Notes: generated from the sequence alone by a model not told the origin. Counted from the stretch's first letter, positions 25,625 through 33,845 are shown. The stretch is DNA of 64,000 nucleotides from JAJXZP01 sp963787185 (GCA_963787185.1 CAWBCC010000012.1:496001-560000), one strand, 5' to 3'. Program-made: numbers and translations.

Positions 25625-25790
25625 CCACAGAGGCACAGAGGGAGAAAAGGGAAGGGGAATGGGCCAACTTCAAGAGTCGGTTAGTCTTGAAATTGGCAGA
25701 GAAGCATGGTGGAGTTAGGAAGAAACCTACCTTACTCTCATCATATTTCTTTATCTCTTCCCCTCCCATATTCTCTCTGTGCCTCTGTGG
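25625..25790. mobile_element. MITE-like inverted-repeat element inside the transporter operon
   Basis: CCACAGAGGCACAGAG (25625-25640) is perfectly complementary to 25775-25790. The pairing extends inward imperfectly through purine-rich sequence. A second hairpin sits inside (25663-25675 with 25685-25697, one mismatch). The CCACAGAGGCACAGAG motif is a widely dispersed repeat in unrelated bacterial genomes. It separates the binding protein from the first permease, and could attenuate transcription. Confidence 0.7.
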
Positions 25791-25824
25791 TCGATCCTTT
25801 GGGCGACCTTTTGAGGAGGAATGT

Positions 25825-26715
25825 GTGGCGAGCGTCATGCGATCCAGGAAGGACAATCCGGCCATAGCCTATCTGCTCATACTCCCCGCATTCGTCCTCG
25901 TCGTGGGGCTCCTCCTCGTGCCGATGGGACAAAACATCTACTACAGCTTTTTCAAATGGGACGGAATATCCAAGCCCATCTTCACGGGCCTGGGCAACTA
26001 TCTTCGTTTTTTCAGCGACTCCAATTTTCTCCGCTCCTTTTCCAACACCCTAATTTGGGTCGCGGCCACTTTGGTCTTTCCCGTCGGGGGCGGATTGGTC
26101 ATCGCCATCTTCATTCGCGGCATGCGCGGGGGCGGTTTTTTCAAATCGATATTCTTCCTGCCCTTGACGATTTCCTTCGTCTCCACCGGAGCAGTCTGGT
26201 CCCTCATGTTTTCGCGCGACCTGGGCATACTCAACGGTCTCATCGGAATCGTCGCTCCCGGCGTAAAGGTCAACTGGCTTACCTGGGTGCCGCTCAATAC
26301 CTATTCCATGATCCTCGCGTGGATATGGCAGCAACTCGGCACCAGCATGGTTCTGTTCCTCGCGGGGCTGACGACGGTTCCCCGCGATCCCGTCGAGGCT
26401 TCGATCATAGACGGCGCAAACAAATGGCAGACCTTCGTCCATGTCACCTTTCCCATGCTCAGGCCCATTACCACCGTGGTCATCACCATGGCCATGGTCA
26501 ATTCCTTCAAAGCCTTCGACATGATCTATGTCATGACCAAGGGCGGTCCGTACCGTTCCTCCGAGACCCTGGCGGTGACGATGTTCCGGGAGACCTTCAC
26601 CATGTTCAACATGGGCTATGGGGCCGCGATCTCCGTGCTCCTCTCGCTGCTTTTGATTCTCGTCTCCATCGCATATATCAAGAGCATGTGGAAAAAGGAT
26701 CTGCTGTATTATTGA
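25825..26715 (+). CDS. ABC transporter permease, MalF/UgpA type
   Basis: 296 aa from GTG 25825, with AGGAGG 5 nt upstream; longer readings run into the repeat element and lack a ribosome site. It has about six membrane helices, starting IAYLLILPAFVLVVGLLLVPM. The permease EAA loop is present as EASIIDGANKWQTFVHVTFPMLRP, the site where the ATPase docks. It forms a heterodimer with the next gene's product in the cytoplasmic membrane and moves the ligand delivered by the upstream binding protein. It ends 11 bp before the second permease. Confidence 0.92.
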   Translation: MASVMRSRKDNPAIAYLLILPAFVLVVGLLLVPMGQNIYYSFFKWDGISKPIFTGLGNYLRFFSDSNFLRSFSNTLIWVAATLVFPVGGGLVIAIFIRGMRGGGFFKSIFFLPLTISFVSTGAVWSLMFSRDLGILNGLIGIVAPGVKVNWLTWVPLNTYSMILAWIWQQLGTSMVLFLAGLTTVPRDPVEASIIDGANKWQTFVHVTFPMLRPITTVVITMAMVNSFKAFDMIYVMTKGGPYRSSETLAVTMFRETFTMFNMGYGAAISVLLSLLLILVSIAYIKSMWKKDLLYY

Positions 26716-26726
26716 GAGGACGGACG

Positions 26727-27557
26727 ATGAAGAGACGTTTGGCTCGATTGCTCGCTTACTTTGCCGTGGCCTTGATGGCGGCCGTATGGCTCCTGCCCGT
26801 ACTGTCGACGGTTTTCGTAGCCTTGAAAACGCCGAAGGACTTCGTATCTCAGAGGCTTTTCGCGCTACCCGCCGCTCTGGGTCTGATTTCCAACTTCGCA
26901 CAGGCCATGGAGCAATACGGGATCCAGAACCACGCACTGGCCTCGTTGCTCTATTCCGCGGCGGGAACCGCGGCCGCGATTCTTTTCGCGTCGGCCGCCG
27001 GCTACAGCATCGTCAGACTGAGGCCGCGGTTCAACTTCGCGCTCTTCATGCTCATCTACGCCGGCACGATCTTCCCTTTCCAGATGTACCTGATACCGGT
27101 CTACAAACTGTACAACGCGGTCGGTCTCTACGACACCAGGTTCGGAATGATCCTGATATACTCGGCCATCTGCATTCCCTTCGCCCTTTTCGTCTATCGC
27201 GGCTTCTACACCACGATACCGCGCGAGATAGAGGAGGCCGCCAAGCTCGACGGCTGCGGTCCGCTGCGGATGCTCTTCGCCGTCTTCATTCCCAACTCCG
27301 CGGCGCCCACGGCGGTGGTCGCGCTCTTTCAGTCGACGTGGATATGGAACGATCTGCTGTTCGGCATGGTGCTCACGCGGAGCGATCGAACGAGGCCCAT
27401 CATGGTGGCGGTGTCGTCGATGATGGGCTTCGGCGGAACTTCCATCCCGATGCTGATGACGGCAGTGCTGGCCGTATCCGTTCCCACCGTCGCCGTCTTC
27501 GTTTTTCTCGGCAGATTCTTCATTTCCGGAATGGTCATGGCGAAGTCCGACGAATGA
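26727..27557 (+). CDS. ABC transporter permease, MalG/UgpE type
   Basis: 276 aa from ATG 26727 with GAGAGGA upstream. It has six predicted helices, starting LARLLAYFAVALMAAVWLLPV. The EAA motif reads EEAAKLDGCGPLRMLFAVFIPNS. It is the second half of the permease pair; such pairs import mono- or oligosaccharides, polyols or glycerol phosphate esters. The gene is followed after 21 bp by the first URO-D-type gene, with a purine-rich ribosome site between, so transport and the downstream enzymes are probably co-expressed. Confidence 0.92.
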   Translation: MKRRLARLLAYFAVALMAAVWLLPVLSTVFVALKTPKDFVSQRLFALPAALGLISNFAQAMEQYGIQNHALASLLYSAAGTAAAILFASAAGYSIVRLRPRFNFALFMLIYAGTIFPFQMYLIPVYKLYNAVGLYDTRFGMILIYSAICIPFALFVYRGFYTTIPREIEEAAKLDGCGPLRMLFAVFIPNSAAPTAVVALFQSTWIWNDLLFGMVLTRSDRTRPIMVAVSSMMGFGGTSIPMLMTAVLAVSVPTVAVFVFLGRFFISGMVMAKSDE

Positions 27558-27578
27558 GGCTTGAATAAGGAGTCATCG

Positions 27579-28811
27579 ATGAACAGCCGGGAACGCATCA
27601 ACGCGGCCCTCAATCACCTGCCGGTGGACAAGGTGCCGATAGATTTCGGCGCCCACCGCTCGAGCGGAATCATGGCGATCGGCTACGCGCGGCTGCTTCG
27701 GGCGCTGGGCTTTCGCGACAGACCGATCCGCGTGTTCGACGTCGTCCAGCAACTCGCCGTGGTCGACGATGACGTGCTCGCCCGCTTCGGCGTCGATACG
27801 GTGGAGCTGGGGCGCGGCTTTTCCCGCGGCGAGGCCGACTGGAAGGAATGGATCCTTCCCGACGGGACGCCCTGTCTCGTGCCCGCGTGGGTCGATCTGC
27901 GCAAGGAGGGCGAGGACTGGTGGCTCTACAACGCCGAGGGGAGGAAGGCAGGGCTGCAGAAGTCCGGCTCGCTCTACTTCGATCAGGTCTTCTGGCCTTA
28001 TGCCGGCGGAATCCCCGACGATCTGAGCGGCATCGAGGATGCCGCGGCCTCGGTCATGTGGTCCACCGCGACGCCCCCGAATTTCGCTCTTGTCGGGAAG
28101 GAGGAGCTTTCACGGGGAGCCGCGGCCTTTCGCCGTTCCACCGATAGGGCAATCGTTTTCCTTTTCGGAGGAAACTTCTACGAACTCTCCCAGTATCTGT
28201 GCGGCACGGAGAACCTGATGGTCTGGATGGCTCTCGAGCCGCGGAAGGTCCACGCGCTTCTGGACGCAATCCTGGAGATGCACCTCAAAAACCTGCGGGC
28301 TTTGCTCGGCGCCGTAGGAACCTTCGTGGACGTCGTGCTGTTCGGCGACGACTTCGGGATGCAGACCGGCCCTCAGATATCCATGGAGATGTATCGCGAG
28401 TTCTACAAGGAACGTCAGAGGGCGCTCTGGGGAGAGGCCAAGCGCCTCGCCCCGATCAAGACCCAGCTGCACTGCTGCGGCGGAGTGCGTCCGCTCCTGA
28501 ACGACTTCATCGAAGCTGGTCTCGATTCCATCAACCCCGTGCAGACCAGCTGCGCCGGCATGGAGCCCGCCGCCCTCAAGCGCGACTTCGGGAAGCGCAT
28601 AACCTTCTGGGGAGGCGGCTGCGAAACCCAGACCGTGCTCGCTCAGGGAAGTCCCGCCGAGGTCCGCGCCCATGTCCTGGAACGGCTGCCCGTCATGAGG
28701 GCGGGAAGCGGCTTCGTGTTCCAGCAGATCCACAATATCATGGCCAATGTCCCCAGCGAAAACATCATATCGATGTTCGGGGCCGTCGCCGAATTCAATT
28801 CAAGTCTGTGA
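27579..28811 (+). CDS. URO-D superfamily protein, putative corrinoid-dependent methyltransferase (first copy)
   Basis: 410 aa from ATG 27579. A TIM-barrel URO-D fold is indicated by the opening NSRERINAALNHLPVDKVPIDFG and by the closing QIHNIMANVPSENIISMFGA. Zinc-type ligands of the MtaA/MtbA/CmuA branch are visible: H-x-C in TQLHCCGG, and Cys in GGGCETQ. The residues typical of haem uroporphyrinogen decarboxylase (such as the FAGGRP motif) are absent, so haem synthesis is unlikely. It probably moves a methyl group between a substrate, a corrinoid and an acceptor. Location after sugar-type ABC permeases suggests a methylated imported substrate; this is inference. Confidence 0.82.
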   Translation: MNSRERINAALNHLPVDKVPIDFGAHRSSGIMAIGYARLLRALGFRDRPIRVFDVVQQLAVVDDDVLARFGVDTVELGRGFSRGEADWKEWILPDGTPCLVPAWVDLRKEGEDWWLYNAEGRKAGLQKSGSLYFDQVFWPYAGGIPDDLSGIEDAAASVMWSTATPPNFALVGKEELSRGAAAFRRSTDRAIVFLFGGNFYELSQYLCGTENLMVWMALEPRKVHALLDAILEMHLKNLRALLGAVGTFVDVVLFGDDFGMQTGPQISMEMYREFYKERQRALWGEAKRLAPIKTQLHCCGGVRPLLNDFIEAGLDSINPVQTSCAGMEPAALKRDFGKRITFWGGGCETQTVLAQGSPAEVRAHVLERLPVMRAGSGFVFQQIHNIMANVPSENIISMFGAVAEFNSSL

Positions 28812-28829
28812 CGGCGGGACCGTCACAGA
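28805..28829 (+). promoter_or_regulatory. Intercistronic hairpin between the two URO-D genes
   Basis: TCTGTGACGG (28805-28814) pairs perfectly with CCGTCACAGA (28820-28829) around a 5-nt loop. The stop codon of the first gene lies inside the left arm. There is no T-run, so it is more likely an mRNA-stability or partial attenuation element than a full terminator. Confidence 0.6.
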
Positions 28830-28846
28830 AAAGGCGGAGGCAGGAT

Positions 28847-29878
28847 ATGGACTCGTTGGAGCGGACGCGAAAGACCATAGCCGGGGATACGGTGGACCAT
28901 CTGCCCGCCCAGCCCATGCTCATGATGTTTGCCGCCAGGAATGCGGGATTCAAGTACATCGACTACACCAAGGATCCCCGAAGGATGGCGGAAGCTCAGC
29001 TCAAGGCGGCCGACGACTTCGGCATGGACTGCCTCCTGACCTGCTCCGATCCCGCGCGCGAGGTCATAGATATCGACGGAGAGGGGAGCGTCGATTGGTT
29101 CGTCGATCAGGGTCCGGCGATCAACGAGGGCCGCGCCGCCCTCTCCGACAAGAGGCGACTGGCGTCGCTGAAACTGCCGGATCCGAACGCCGCAGGGCGC
29201 ATGCAGGAGAGGATCGAAGCGATCCGCATCATGAGGAAAGAAGCGGGGGAGGGGATGTCCATCGTGGGATGGGTGGAGGGACCGCTTGCCCTGGCGCAGG
29301 AGCTTCGCGGTCTCAACAACATCATGGTCGACTTCCTCGACGACGCTCCTTTCATCAAAGACATCCTCGACTTCTGCGCCGAGGTCGCGATTCCCTTTGC
29401 ATTGGCGCAGATAGAGGCGGGAGCCGATACGATCGGGATGAGCGACGCGGCCGCCTGCATGATAGGCCCCGACCTGTATCGCACCTTCGTCAACCCGATA
29501 CAACATCGCATTCTGGGCGCCGTCAGGGCCGAACGTCCGGAGACGATTCTGCGTCTCCATATGTGCGGCCGCACCGATCCTCTATTCCCCATGATGAGGC
29601 TTTTGCCGGTAGACATCTACGAGATAGATTTTCCGGCCAGCCTGGAAGATGCGAGGCGCGTGCTGGGGAGCGAGAGAACCATCGCCGGAAACGTCTCGAC
29701 CATCACCGATCTGTTGGAAGGCACGCCCGAAGAGGTGTACCGATCCTGCGCCCGGTGCCACGGGACCTGCGGAGGCCACTTTATCGTCGGAGCGGGCTGT
29801 GAAGTTTCGCCCTTGACCCCGCCCGAAAATCTTCGGGCCATGCTCGCATACGCCCGGGAGCATGACAACAGGAACTGA
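28847..29878 (+). CDS. URO-D superfamily protein, putative corrinoid-dependent methyltransferase (second copy)
   Basis: 343 aa from ATG 28847, 35 bp after the first copy. It is only distantly related to that gene. It has the MtaA/CmuA-like landmarks: SDAAACMIGPDLYRTFVNP, LRLHMCGRTDPL (H-x-C-G) and GAGCEVSPLTPPENLRAML (second Cys plus the typical Pro-rich ending). These fit a zinc-dependent methylcobamide methyltransferase fold. With two different URO-D proteins in one operon, one may take the methyl group from the substrate and the other pass it to an acceptor. A corrinoid protein is not encoded in the window. The 3' end overlaps the HAD remnant. Confidence 0.82.
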   Translation: MDSLERTRKTIAGDTVDHLPAQPMLMMFAARNAGFKYIDYTKDPRRMAEAQLKAADDFGMDCLLTCSDPAREVIDIDGEGSVDWFVDQGPAINEGRAALSDKRRLASLKLPDPNAAGRMQERIEAIRIMRKEAGEGMSIVGWVEGPLALAQELRGLNNIMVDFLDDAPFIKDILDFCAEVAIPFALAQIEAGADTIGMSDAAACMIGPDLYRTFVNPIQHRILGAVRAERPETILRLHMCGRTDPLFPMMRLLPVDIYEIDFPASLEDARRVLGSERTIAGNVSTITDLLEGTPEEVYRSCARCHGTCGGHFIVGAGCEVSPLTPPENLRAMLAYAREHDNRN

Positions 29879-30175
29879 CGGCCATGCTTCGCGATGTTTC
29901 GTCGCGGCCGTCGTCTCCCTCGAGGAAATCGCGAAGCTCGGCGCCTTTCCCGACTACCGCTACAATCCGGAGTTGGCCGCCGATCCGCGAATGGCGAGAT
30001 ACGAACCCGGCGTGTCCCTTTACCTTGCGAGCGGGACCGATGTCGAAGACGTGAAAAGAGAGGCGGAGGCACTGGGCTATGCCGAATACTTCGACGGAGG
30101 CATCTACGGTTCCGTGGGCGACATCGATCGAGACCCCAAGCGAGCGGTTCTCGAAAGACTCCTCCGCGGTGTCGA
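29862..30175 (+). pseudogene. HAD-superfamily hydrolase remnant
   Basis: A frame starting inside the end of the second URO-D gene contains a clear middle piece of a HAD phosphatase: SLYLASGTDVEDVKREAEAL (motif II ASGTD), YFDGGIYGSVGD and DPKRAVLERLL. The N-terminal DxDGT nucleophile region and the C-terminal GDGPxE motif are both missing. After about 30175 the frame loses protein-like character and runs antisense to the next gene. It is best read as a decayed last gene of the operon. HAD proteins often accompany URO-D/ABC loci, which supports the reading. Confidence 0.65.
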
Positions 30176-30270
30176 CGCCGCGGATGAGGCATCGCCCGGC
30201 TCGAAGGGGGAGTATATCTTTCCGTGGGTTCGGCCGTCATGTCGCCGAAGATCTTGTCTCGGATTACCGA

Positions 30271-31257
30271 CTATTTTTTGCCTCTCCGGGCGATCATCGC
30301 GCCGTAGGCCTCGGGCGTGCCGTCGTAGTAGCTTCCGAACCACCAGTCCAAGGGGACGGCCTCGTTGCCGAAATTGACCGTGAAGTACCGGTGATGCAGG
30401 TAATGAAAATATTGGTCGTTCGCGAGGCCGCGTTCTCCCTTTATGACGAATTTCTGGAACCCGGCGTGCCCAAGGGCGGGCGTGACGCCTGCATGCATCA
30501 GATGGAAAATGGCGTGAATCGGATTCGAGGGGATGACCCAGTGGAGGAGTACGCCGGAGAAGTACAGCAAGTGTTCGATCGGGTGCATCGAGAGGCCCGA
30601 CCAGGGGCCTATGTTGATGTTCTTGTGATGGAGGTAATGAGAGATCCTATAGAGCGGCTTCCAGTGAATCAGTCGGTGCACGAAATAAAAATGGATCTGC
30701 CGGAGGAGCACGACGCCCACCATGAGGAGGGTGCAGTAGACCGGGTGGGCACGAAAGCCGACGTAAGGAATCAGCTTGTTCGAGTACATCCAAAGTGTGA
30801 CGGATTCCCAGGCGGTCCAGATGACACAGCCGCTGGTCAGGCTCCAGAGAGCGTTGTCGAGGGCTTGATTCCCTAAGAAAAAGCGCGGGTCCTTCGTCGC
30901 GAGCCACTTGTCGCTATACTTGAACTTCATGCCCTGGCCCTTCATGGTGTATAGCCTGAGATGCATTCCTCCGGCAATGAGCACCACGAGGACAATGTTG
31001 CGGGCGAGGATCTCGGCGATCCAGCCCGCCTCGATATGCACGGTGCGGTCGAGGCCCGGCGTGAAGAAAAACCACGATACGATCGCGATGAGCGCGACTG
31101 TGAGGTTGTACGGCCAGAGAAAGCCCATCGGCGCGAACAGATATTTCAGGATCTTGAGCGGCTTCCAGGGCCACTCGAAAATCGGACTCCGCTGTGGAAG
31201 CGGTTCCGGCCTCCACTCACCGCGCGAATCGCGCACTCCCCATTCGGCGTCTGACAT
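30271..31257 (-). CDS. Sterol desaturase/fatty acid hydroxylase-family membrane protein
   Basis: 328 aa. Several membrane helices (for example FLWPYNLTVALIAIVSWFFF and ILARNIVLVVLIAGGM) surround the histidine clusters of the di-iron hydroxylase family: HFYFVHRLIH, HYLHH, HLMHAG and HYLHHRYF. These bind two irons and use oxygen to hydroxylate or desaturate a lipid. The lipid substrate is unknown. Oxygen dependence is notable beside otherwise anaerobe-like genes. It converges on the HAD remnant, and its upstream neighbour is the AT-hook protein on the same strand. Confidence 0.9.
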   Translation of the reverse strand: MSDAEWGVRDSRGEWRPEPLPQRSPIFEWPWKPLKILKYLFAPMGFLWPYNLTVALIAIVSWFFFTPGLDRTVHIEAGWIAEILARNIVLVVLIAGGMHLRLYTMKGQGMKFKYSDKWLATKDPRFFLGNQALDNALWSLTSGCVIWTAWESVTLWMYSNKLIPYVGFRAHPVYCTLLMVGVVLLRQIHFYFVHRLIHWKPLYRISHYLHHKNINIGPWSGLSMHPIEHLLYFSGVLLHWVIPSNPIHAIFHLMHAGVTPALGHAGFQKFVIKGERGLANDQYFHYLHHRYFTVNFGNEAVPLDWWFGSYYDGTPEAYGAMIARRGKK

Positions 31258-31306
31258 TCAAGATCCTCCGGTTAGACGGCCCATCCGATCCATATTTTGC
31301 CGAGCC

Positions 31307-31780
31307 CTACTTCTTTGGCTTAGCTGCTCTCGCGGCCTTGATCGCCTTTATCGCCTCTTCGAAGGCTTCAGGGGTCCTCTCTTTCGGATTCAACTTTTTA
31401 TAAGCTTCCCGAACGTCTTTGAGTATCGTCGCACGCCTGCCCGCCTGAAGGAAAGGCTTCAGACCTATGTCATCCTTGATGCCTTGTCCGAGCCCTTCGA
31501 GGACGCCTTTGAGTTCCGCCTTCGTCAAAGCGGGCGAGAGCGTCGATGCCTTCGCCGCCGCTTTAACCGGGCCTCTTGTCCCTTTTGCGGTCTTGACGGC
31601 TCGAGGCTTTCTTCCCCTCCTCTTTGCCGGGACTACGGCTTCGAGTTCATCTTCGAGTTTCTTCAGCTCTACCTTCTTTTGCTTAATGAGCTCCTGATGT
31701 TCTTTGATGTAAGTGCCGAGAATATCCTGCCGCTGCTTATCGATTTCCTTCAGTTTGTTAACTACCGCCGATTCGGCCAT
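31307..31780 (-). CDS. Small basic coiled-coil protein with AT-hook-like segment
   Basis: 157 aa. Residues about 5-48 form a charged coiled coil (NKLKEIDKQRQDILGTYIK...KKLEDELEAV). An AT-hook-like basic stretch (AKRRGRKPRAVKTAKG, about 52-67) follows, then an Ala/Lys-rich C-terminal part ending AKPKK. The layout (oligomerisation helix plus an AT-hook-type grip) is reminiscent of nucleoid-associated proteins, but no H-NS core is seen. It has its own consensus-like promoter and a good ribosome site (GGGAGGAATC). The DNA-binding role is inference. Confidence 0.75.
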   Translation of the reverse strand: MAESAVVNKLKEIDKQRQDILGTYIKEHQELIKQKKVELKKLEDELEAVVPAKRRGRKPRAVKTAKGTRGPVKAAAKASTLSPALTKAELKGVLEGLGQGIKDDIGLKPFLQAGRRATILKDVREAYKKLNPKERTPEAFEEAIKAIKAARAAKPKK

Positions 31781-31807
31781 GATTCCTCCCCTGGGAAATA
31801 TTGAATA

Positions 31808-31836
31808 ACTTTAAGACTTGCCGTATTACCTGTCAA
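31808..31836 (-). promoter_or_regulatory. Predicted promoter of the AT-hook protein gene
   Basis: On the minus strand TTGACA (31836-31831) and TAAAGT (31813-31808) are separated by exactly 17 bp, 27 bp before the ATG at 31780. This is one of the best promoter matches in the window and suggests strong constitutive expression. Confidence 0.7.
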
Positions 31837-31968
31837 GACTCCATACTGCACGATCGCCGGAGCCTTAGAGCCATGGGCGGCGATATTTTGCCGGGCTAAA
31901 CGAGTTTTGAAATCGGCTCGGTTATGTAAGCGAAACGGCATCCACGCCTTTACCGAGCGCGCACGCCG

Positions 31969-32526
31969 CTAAACCCCGCGCACCTGCAATACATCGCAGG
32001 GAGCGTGATCCAACACGAAGCGGGCGGTATGACCGACGGATTCGGGACCGATCAGCGGGCGCCCCTGCCTCCCTTCGCCGGCAAGGATGACGATGAGCTC
32101 GCAGCTCAGACTCCGGGCCGACTGGACGATGATCTGCTCGGGTTTGCCCTTTCTGATGGCCGTTTCAATGACGAACCCCGCGCGTGCGCCTTCCAAGCGG
32201 GCCTCCTCGATGATCGCCTTTCCGGCAGCCAGCTCGGCTTCGTCGAGAGGCCACTCTCGTTCCTGCGGCGGGGTCGGCGATGGAAACGGACGATCGCGTT
32301 CAAGAGGGGGCGGCGGAGGGGCGTGCATCCGCCCTGGCTCGTGCGGAGACGGTTGCCGGTGATGTCGCAGAAGCCTGGGCCCATGCAGGTACTTTTCAAG
32401 CGTCTCGCGGGGGCCGCTGTCGATGACATGCAGCAGATAGATTTCGTGACCGGGTCCGACTAACGCGAGCAATCGACGGATCGTCTCCGGCCCGCCCCGA
32501 GCCCCGACGGCATACAGTATTTTCAT
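31969..32526 (-). CDS. Universal stress protein (UspA)-like, with proline-rich insertion
   Basis: 185 aa. The start KILYAVGARGGPETIRRLL and the end GPESVGHTARFVLDHAPCDVLQVRG match the UspA fold; the ending is the usual GSVAxxVlxHAPCpVLVVR nucleotide-loop region, although the ATP-type GxxGS glycines are changed to GPES. Between them, at about residues 50-93, is a proline- and arginine-rich insert (MHAPPPPPLERDRPFP) not normal for the family. It lies 34 bp downstream of the permease gene, in the same direction, so it may regulate that transporter, as Usp domains do in several ion antiporters. Confidence 0.8.
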   Translation of the reverse strand: MKILYAVGARGGPETIRRLLALVGPGHEIYLLHVIDSGPRETLEKYLHGPRLLRHHRQPSPHEPGRMHAPPPPPLERDRPFPSPTPPQEREWPLDEAELAAGKAIIEEARLEGARAGFVIETAIRKGKPEQIIVQSARSLSCELIVILAGEGRQGRPLIGPESVGHTARFVLDHAPCDVLQVRGV

Positions 32527-32560
32527 TCTTCCGCCTCCTTCTCCCGATAGGCTCCCGCGT

Positions 32561-33829
32561 TCAGCGGAGCCAAATCAGGACGGCCCCCCCGGCGATCATG
32601 ACGGGCACGACCAGTATACCCAGCTTGAAGTACTCGATCGACGAGACCTCCAAGCCTTTGCGGCGCAGGATCAGCAGCCAGAACATGGTGGCCAGGGAGC
32701 CGACGGTCGTCAGGTTGGGCCCGAGATCGCAGCCCATCACGGCCGCGTACACCAGTCCAGGGTGCACCCGGCCCGCGGACATGACGCCGTGCAGGGTCGG
32801 GACCATCAGCAGGGCCATGGGCACGTTGTTGATAAGATTGGCGCCCAGGGCCGAGGCTGCGGCGGTGAACAACGTCGCCCAGAGCGGGCTGGATCCGGCC
32901 AGGGCGGCCAGACCCGCGCTGAACCGACCGGTGAGACCCAGGTTCCCGACCCCGCGGATGACCAGGAATATACCGCCGATGAAGACGAACAGCGACCAGG
33001 ATATCTCTCCCCGAAGGCGCACCCAGTCCAATCGCCGGTACCGCAGCGAGCCTATCAGGAGCGCCGCCGCTCCGCTCAGGGCGATCAGGGAAAGAGGCGT
33101 TCGGAAGATCGAAGCCAGCACGAAGGCCGCGGCGATGACGCCCAGCGCAGCCGCGGTGAAGCGGAAATAGGCCGGCGCGGCCGGTCGCGCCGCGGGCAGA
33201 TCGTCCGGGCTGTACCGTAGGCGCAGGTCCTTCCGGAAAAGAGCGAGGAATGCGGCAGTGTTCAACGCGATGCAGAAAAGGGCCGGCAGCAGCAGGTAAT
33301 GCAGGAAAGGCCCCAGCCCCGCTCCGAAGCTGTCCAAGATCACGATGTTGATGGGATTGCTGACCGGCAGGAGAAAGGACGCGGTGTCGGCGATGAAGGT
33401 GCAGACGAACATGAAGGGCAGCACGCTCAGGCGCAGGCGGGTGACCAGGGCGTAGACCGCCGGCGTCAGGATCAAGGCAGTCGCGTCGTTGGAGAGGAAT
33501 GCCGTGAGCACTGCCCCGACGACGAAGACACCCAGGAAAAGCCTGCGGGCGCTGCCCTTGGCCATGCGCGCGGTTTGGTTCGCCAGGACCTCGAAAATGC
33601 ACGCTTGGTCGGCGATGGCGGCTATGACCATCAATCCGAGAAAGAAGCCGCAGATGTTCCATTCGCCCAGGAGGAGACGGAGGGCTTCGCCGGGCGACAG
33701 GAAGCGACAGAGGAGCATCAGGACCGCGCCGCCGCCGGCGGCGGCGGCTTCGGAAACGCGGAACGGGCGTATCATGATCGCCGCGAGGGTGAGCACGAAG
33801 ATCAGGATGCCCAGGTAAAAATGCAGCAT
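32561..33829 (-). CDS. ArsB/NhaD-type ion transporter
   Basis: 422 aa, about 10-12 membrane helices. Ion-transporter superfamily landmarks are duplicated in the two halves: FLSNDATALILTPAVYAL with SNPINIVI in the first, and GANLINNVPMALLMVP with GPNLTTVGSLATMFWLLI in the second. These match ArsB, NhaD and SLC13-like carriers. An arsenite exporter is possible, but no arsR, arsA or arsC is nearby. The UspA-like gene just downstream favours an ion or antiporter role. It starts 16 bp after the DinG-like gene, so it is part of a four-gene minus-strand run. Confidence 0.82.
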   Translation of the reverse strand: MLHFYLGILIFVLTLAAIMIRPFRVSEAAAAGGGAVLMLLCRFLSPGEALRLLLGEWNICGFFLGLMVIAAIADQACIFEVLANQTARMAKGSARRLFLGVFVVGAVLTAFLSNDATALILTPAVYALVTRLRLSVLPFMFVCTFIADTASFLLPVSNPINIVILDSFGAGLGPFLHYLLLPALFCIALNTAAFLALFRKDLRLRYSPDDLPAARPAAPAYFRFTAAALGVIAAAFVLASIFRTPLSLIALSGAAALLIGSLRYRRLDWVRLRGEISWSLFVFIGGIFLVIRGVGNLGLTGRFSAGLAALAGSSPLWATLFTAAASALGANLINNVPMALLMVPTLHGVMSAGRVHPGLVYAAVMGCDLGPNLTTVGSLATMFWLLILRRKGLEVSSIEYFKLGILVVPVMIAGGAVLIWLR

Positions 33830-33845
33830 GGTCTCACTGCTCCCA

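Noticed and set aside
24327..25865. 512-codon minus-strand frame over the binding-protein gene
   Set aside because: It is antisense to the ABC binding protein, and its N-terminus reads through the inverted-repeat element.
25821..26726. Long N-terminal extension of the second permease
   Set aside because: It is the first permease gene read in another frame; the real start at 26727 has a ribosome site and gives a normal MalG-type protein.
27579..29878. Haem-pathway uroporphyrinogen decarboxylase (hemE)
   Set aside because: Both proteins lack the UroD substrate-binding motifs and instead carry the zinc-type Cys/His motifs of methyltransferases; no other haem gene is nearby.
32561..33829. Firm arsenite exporter call (arsB)
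   Set aside because: The fold fits, but no arsenic-resistance gene is adjacent and the UspA-like neighbour suggests a different ion; left as a general ion transporter.
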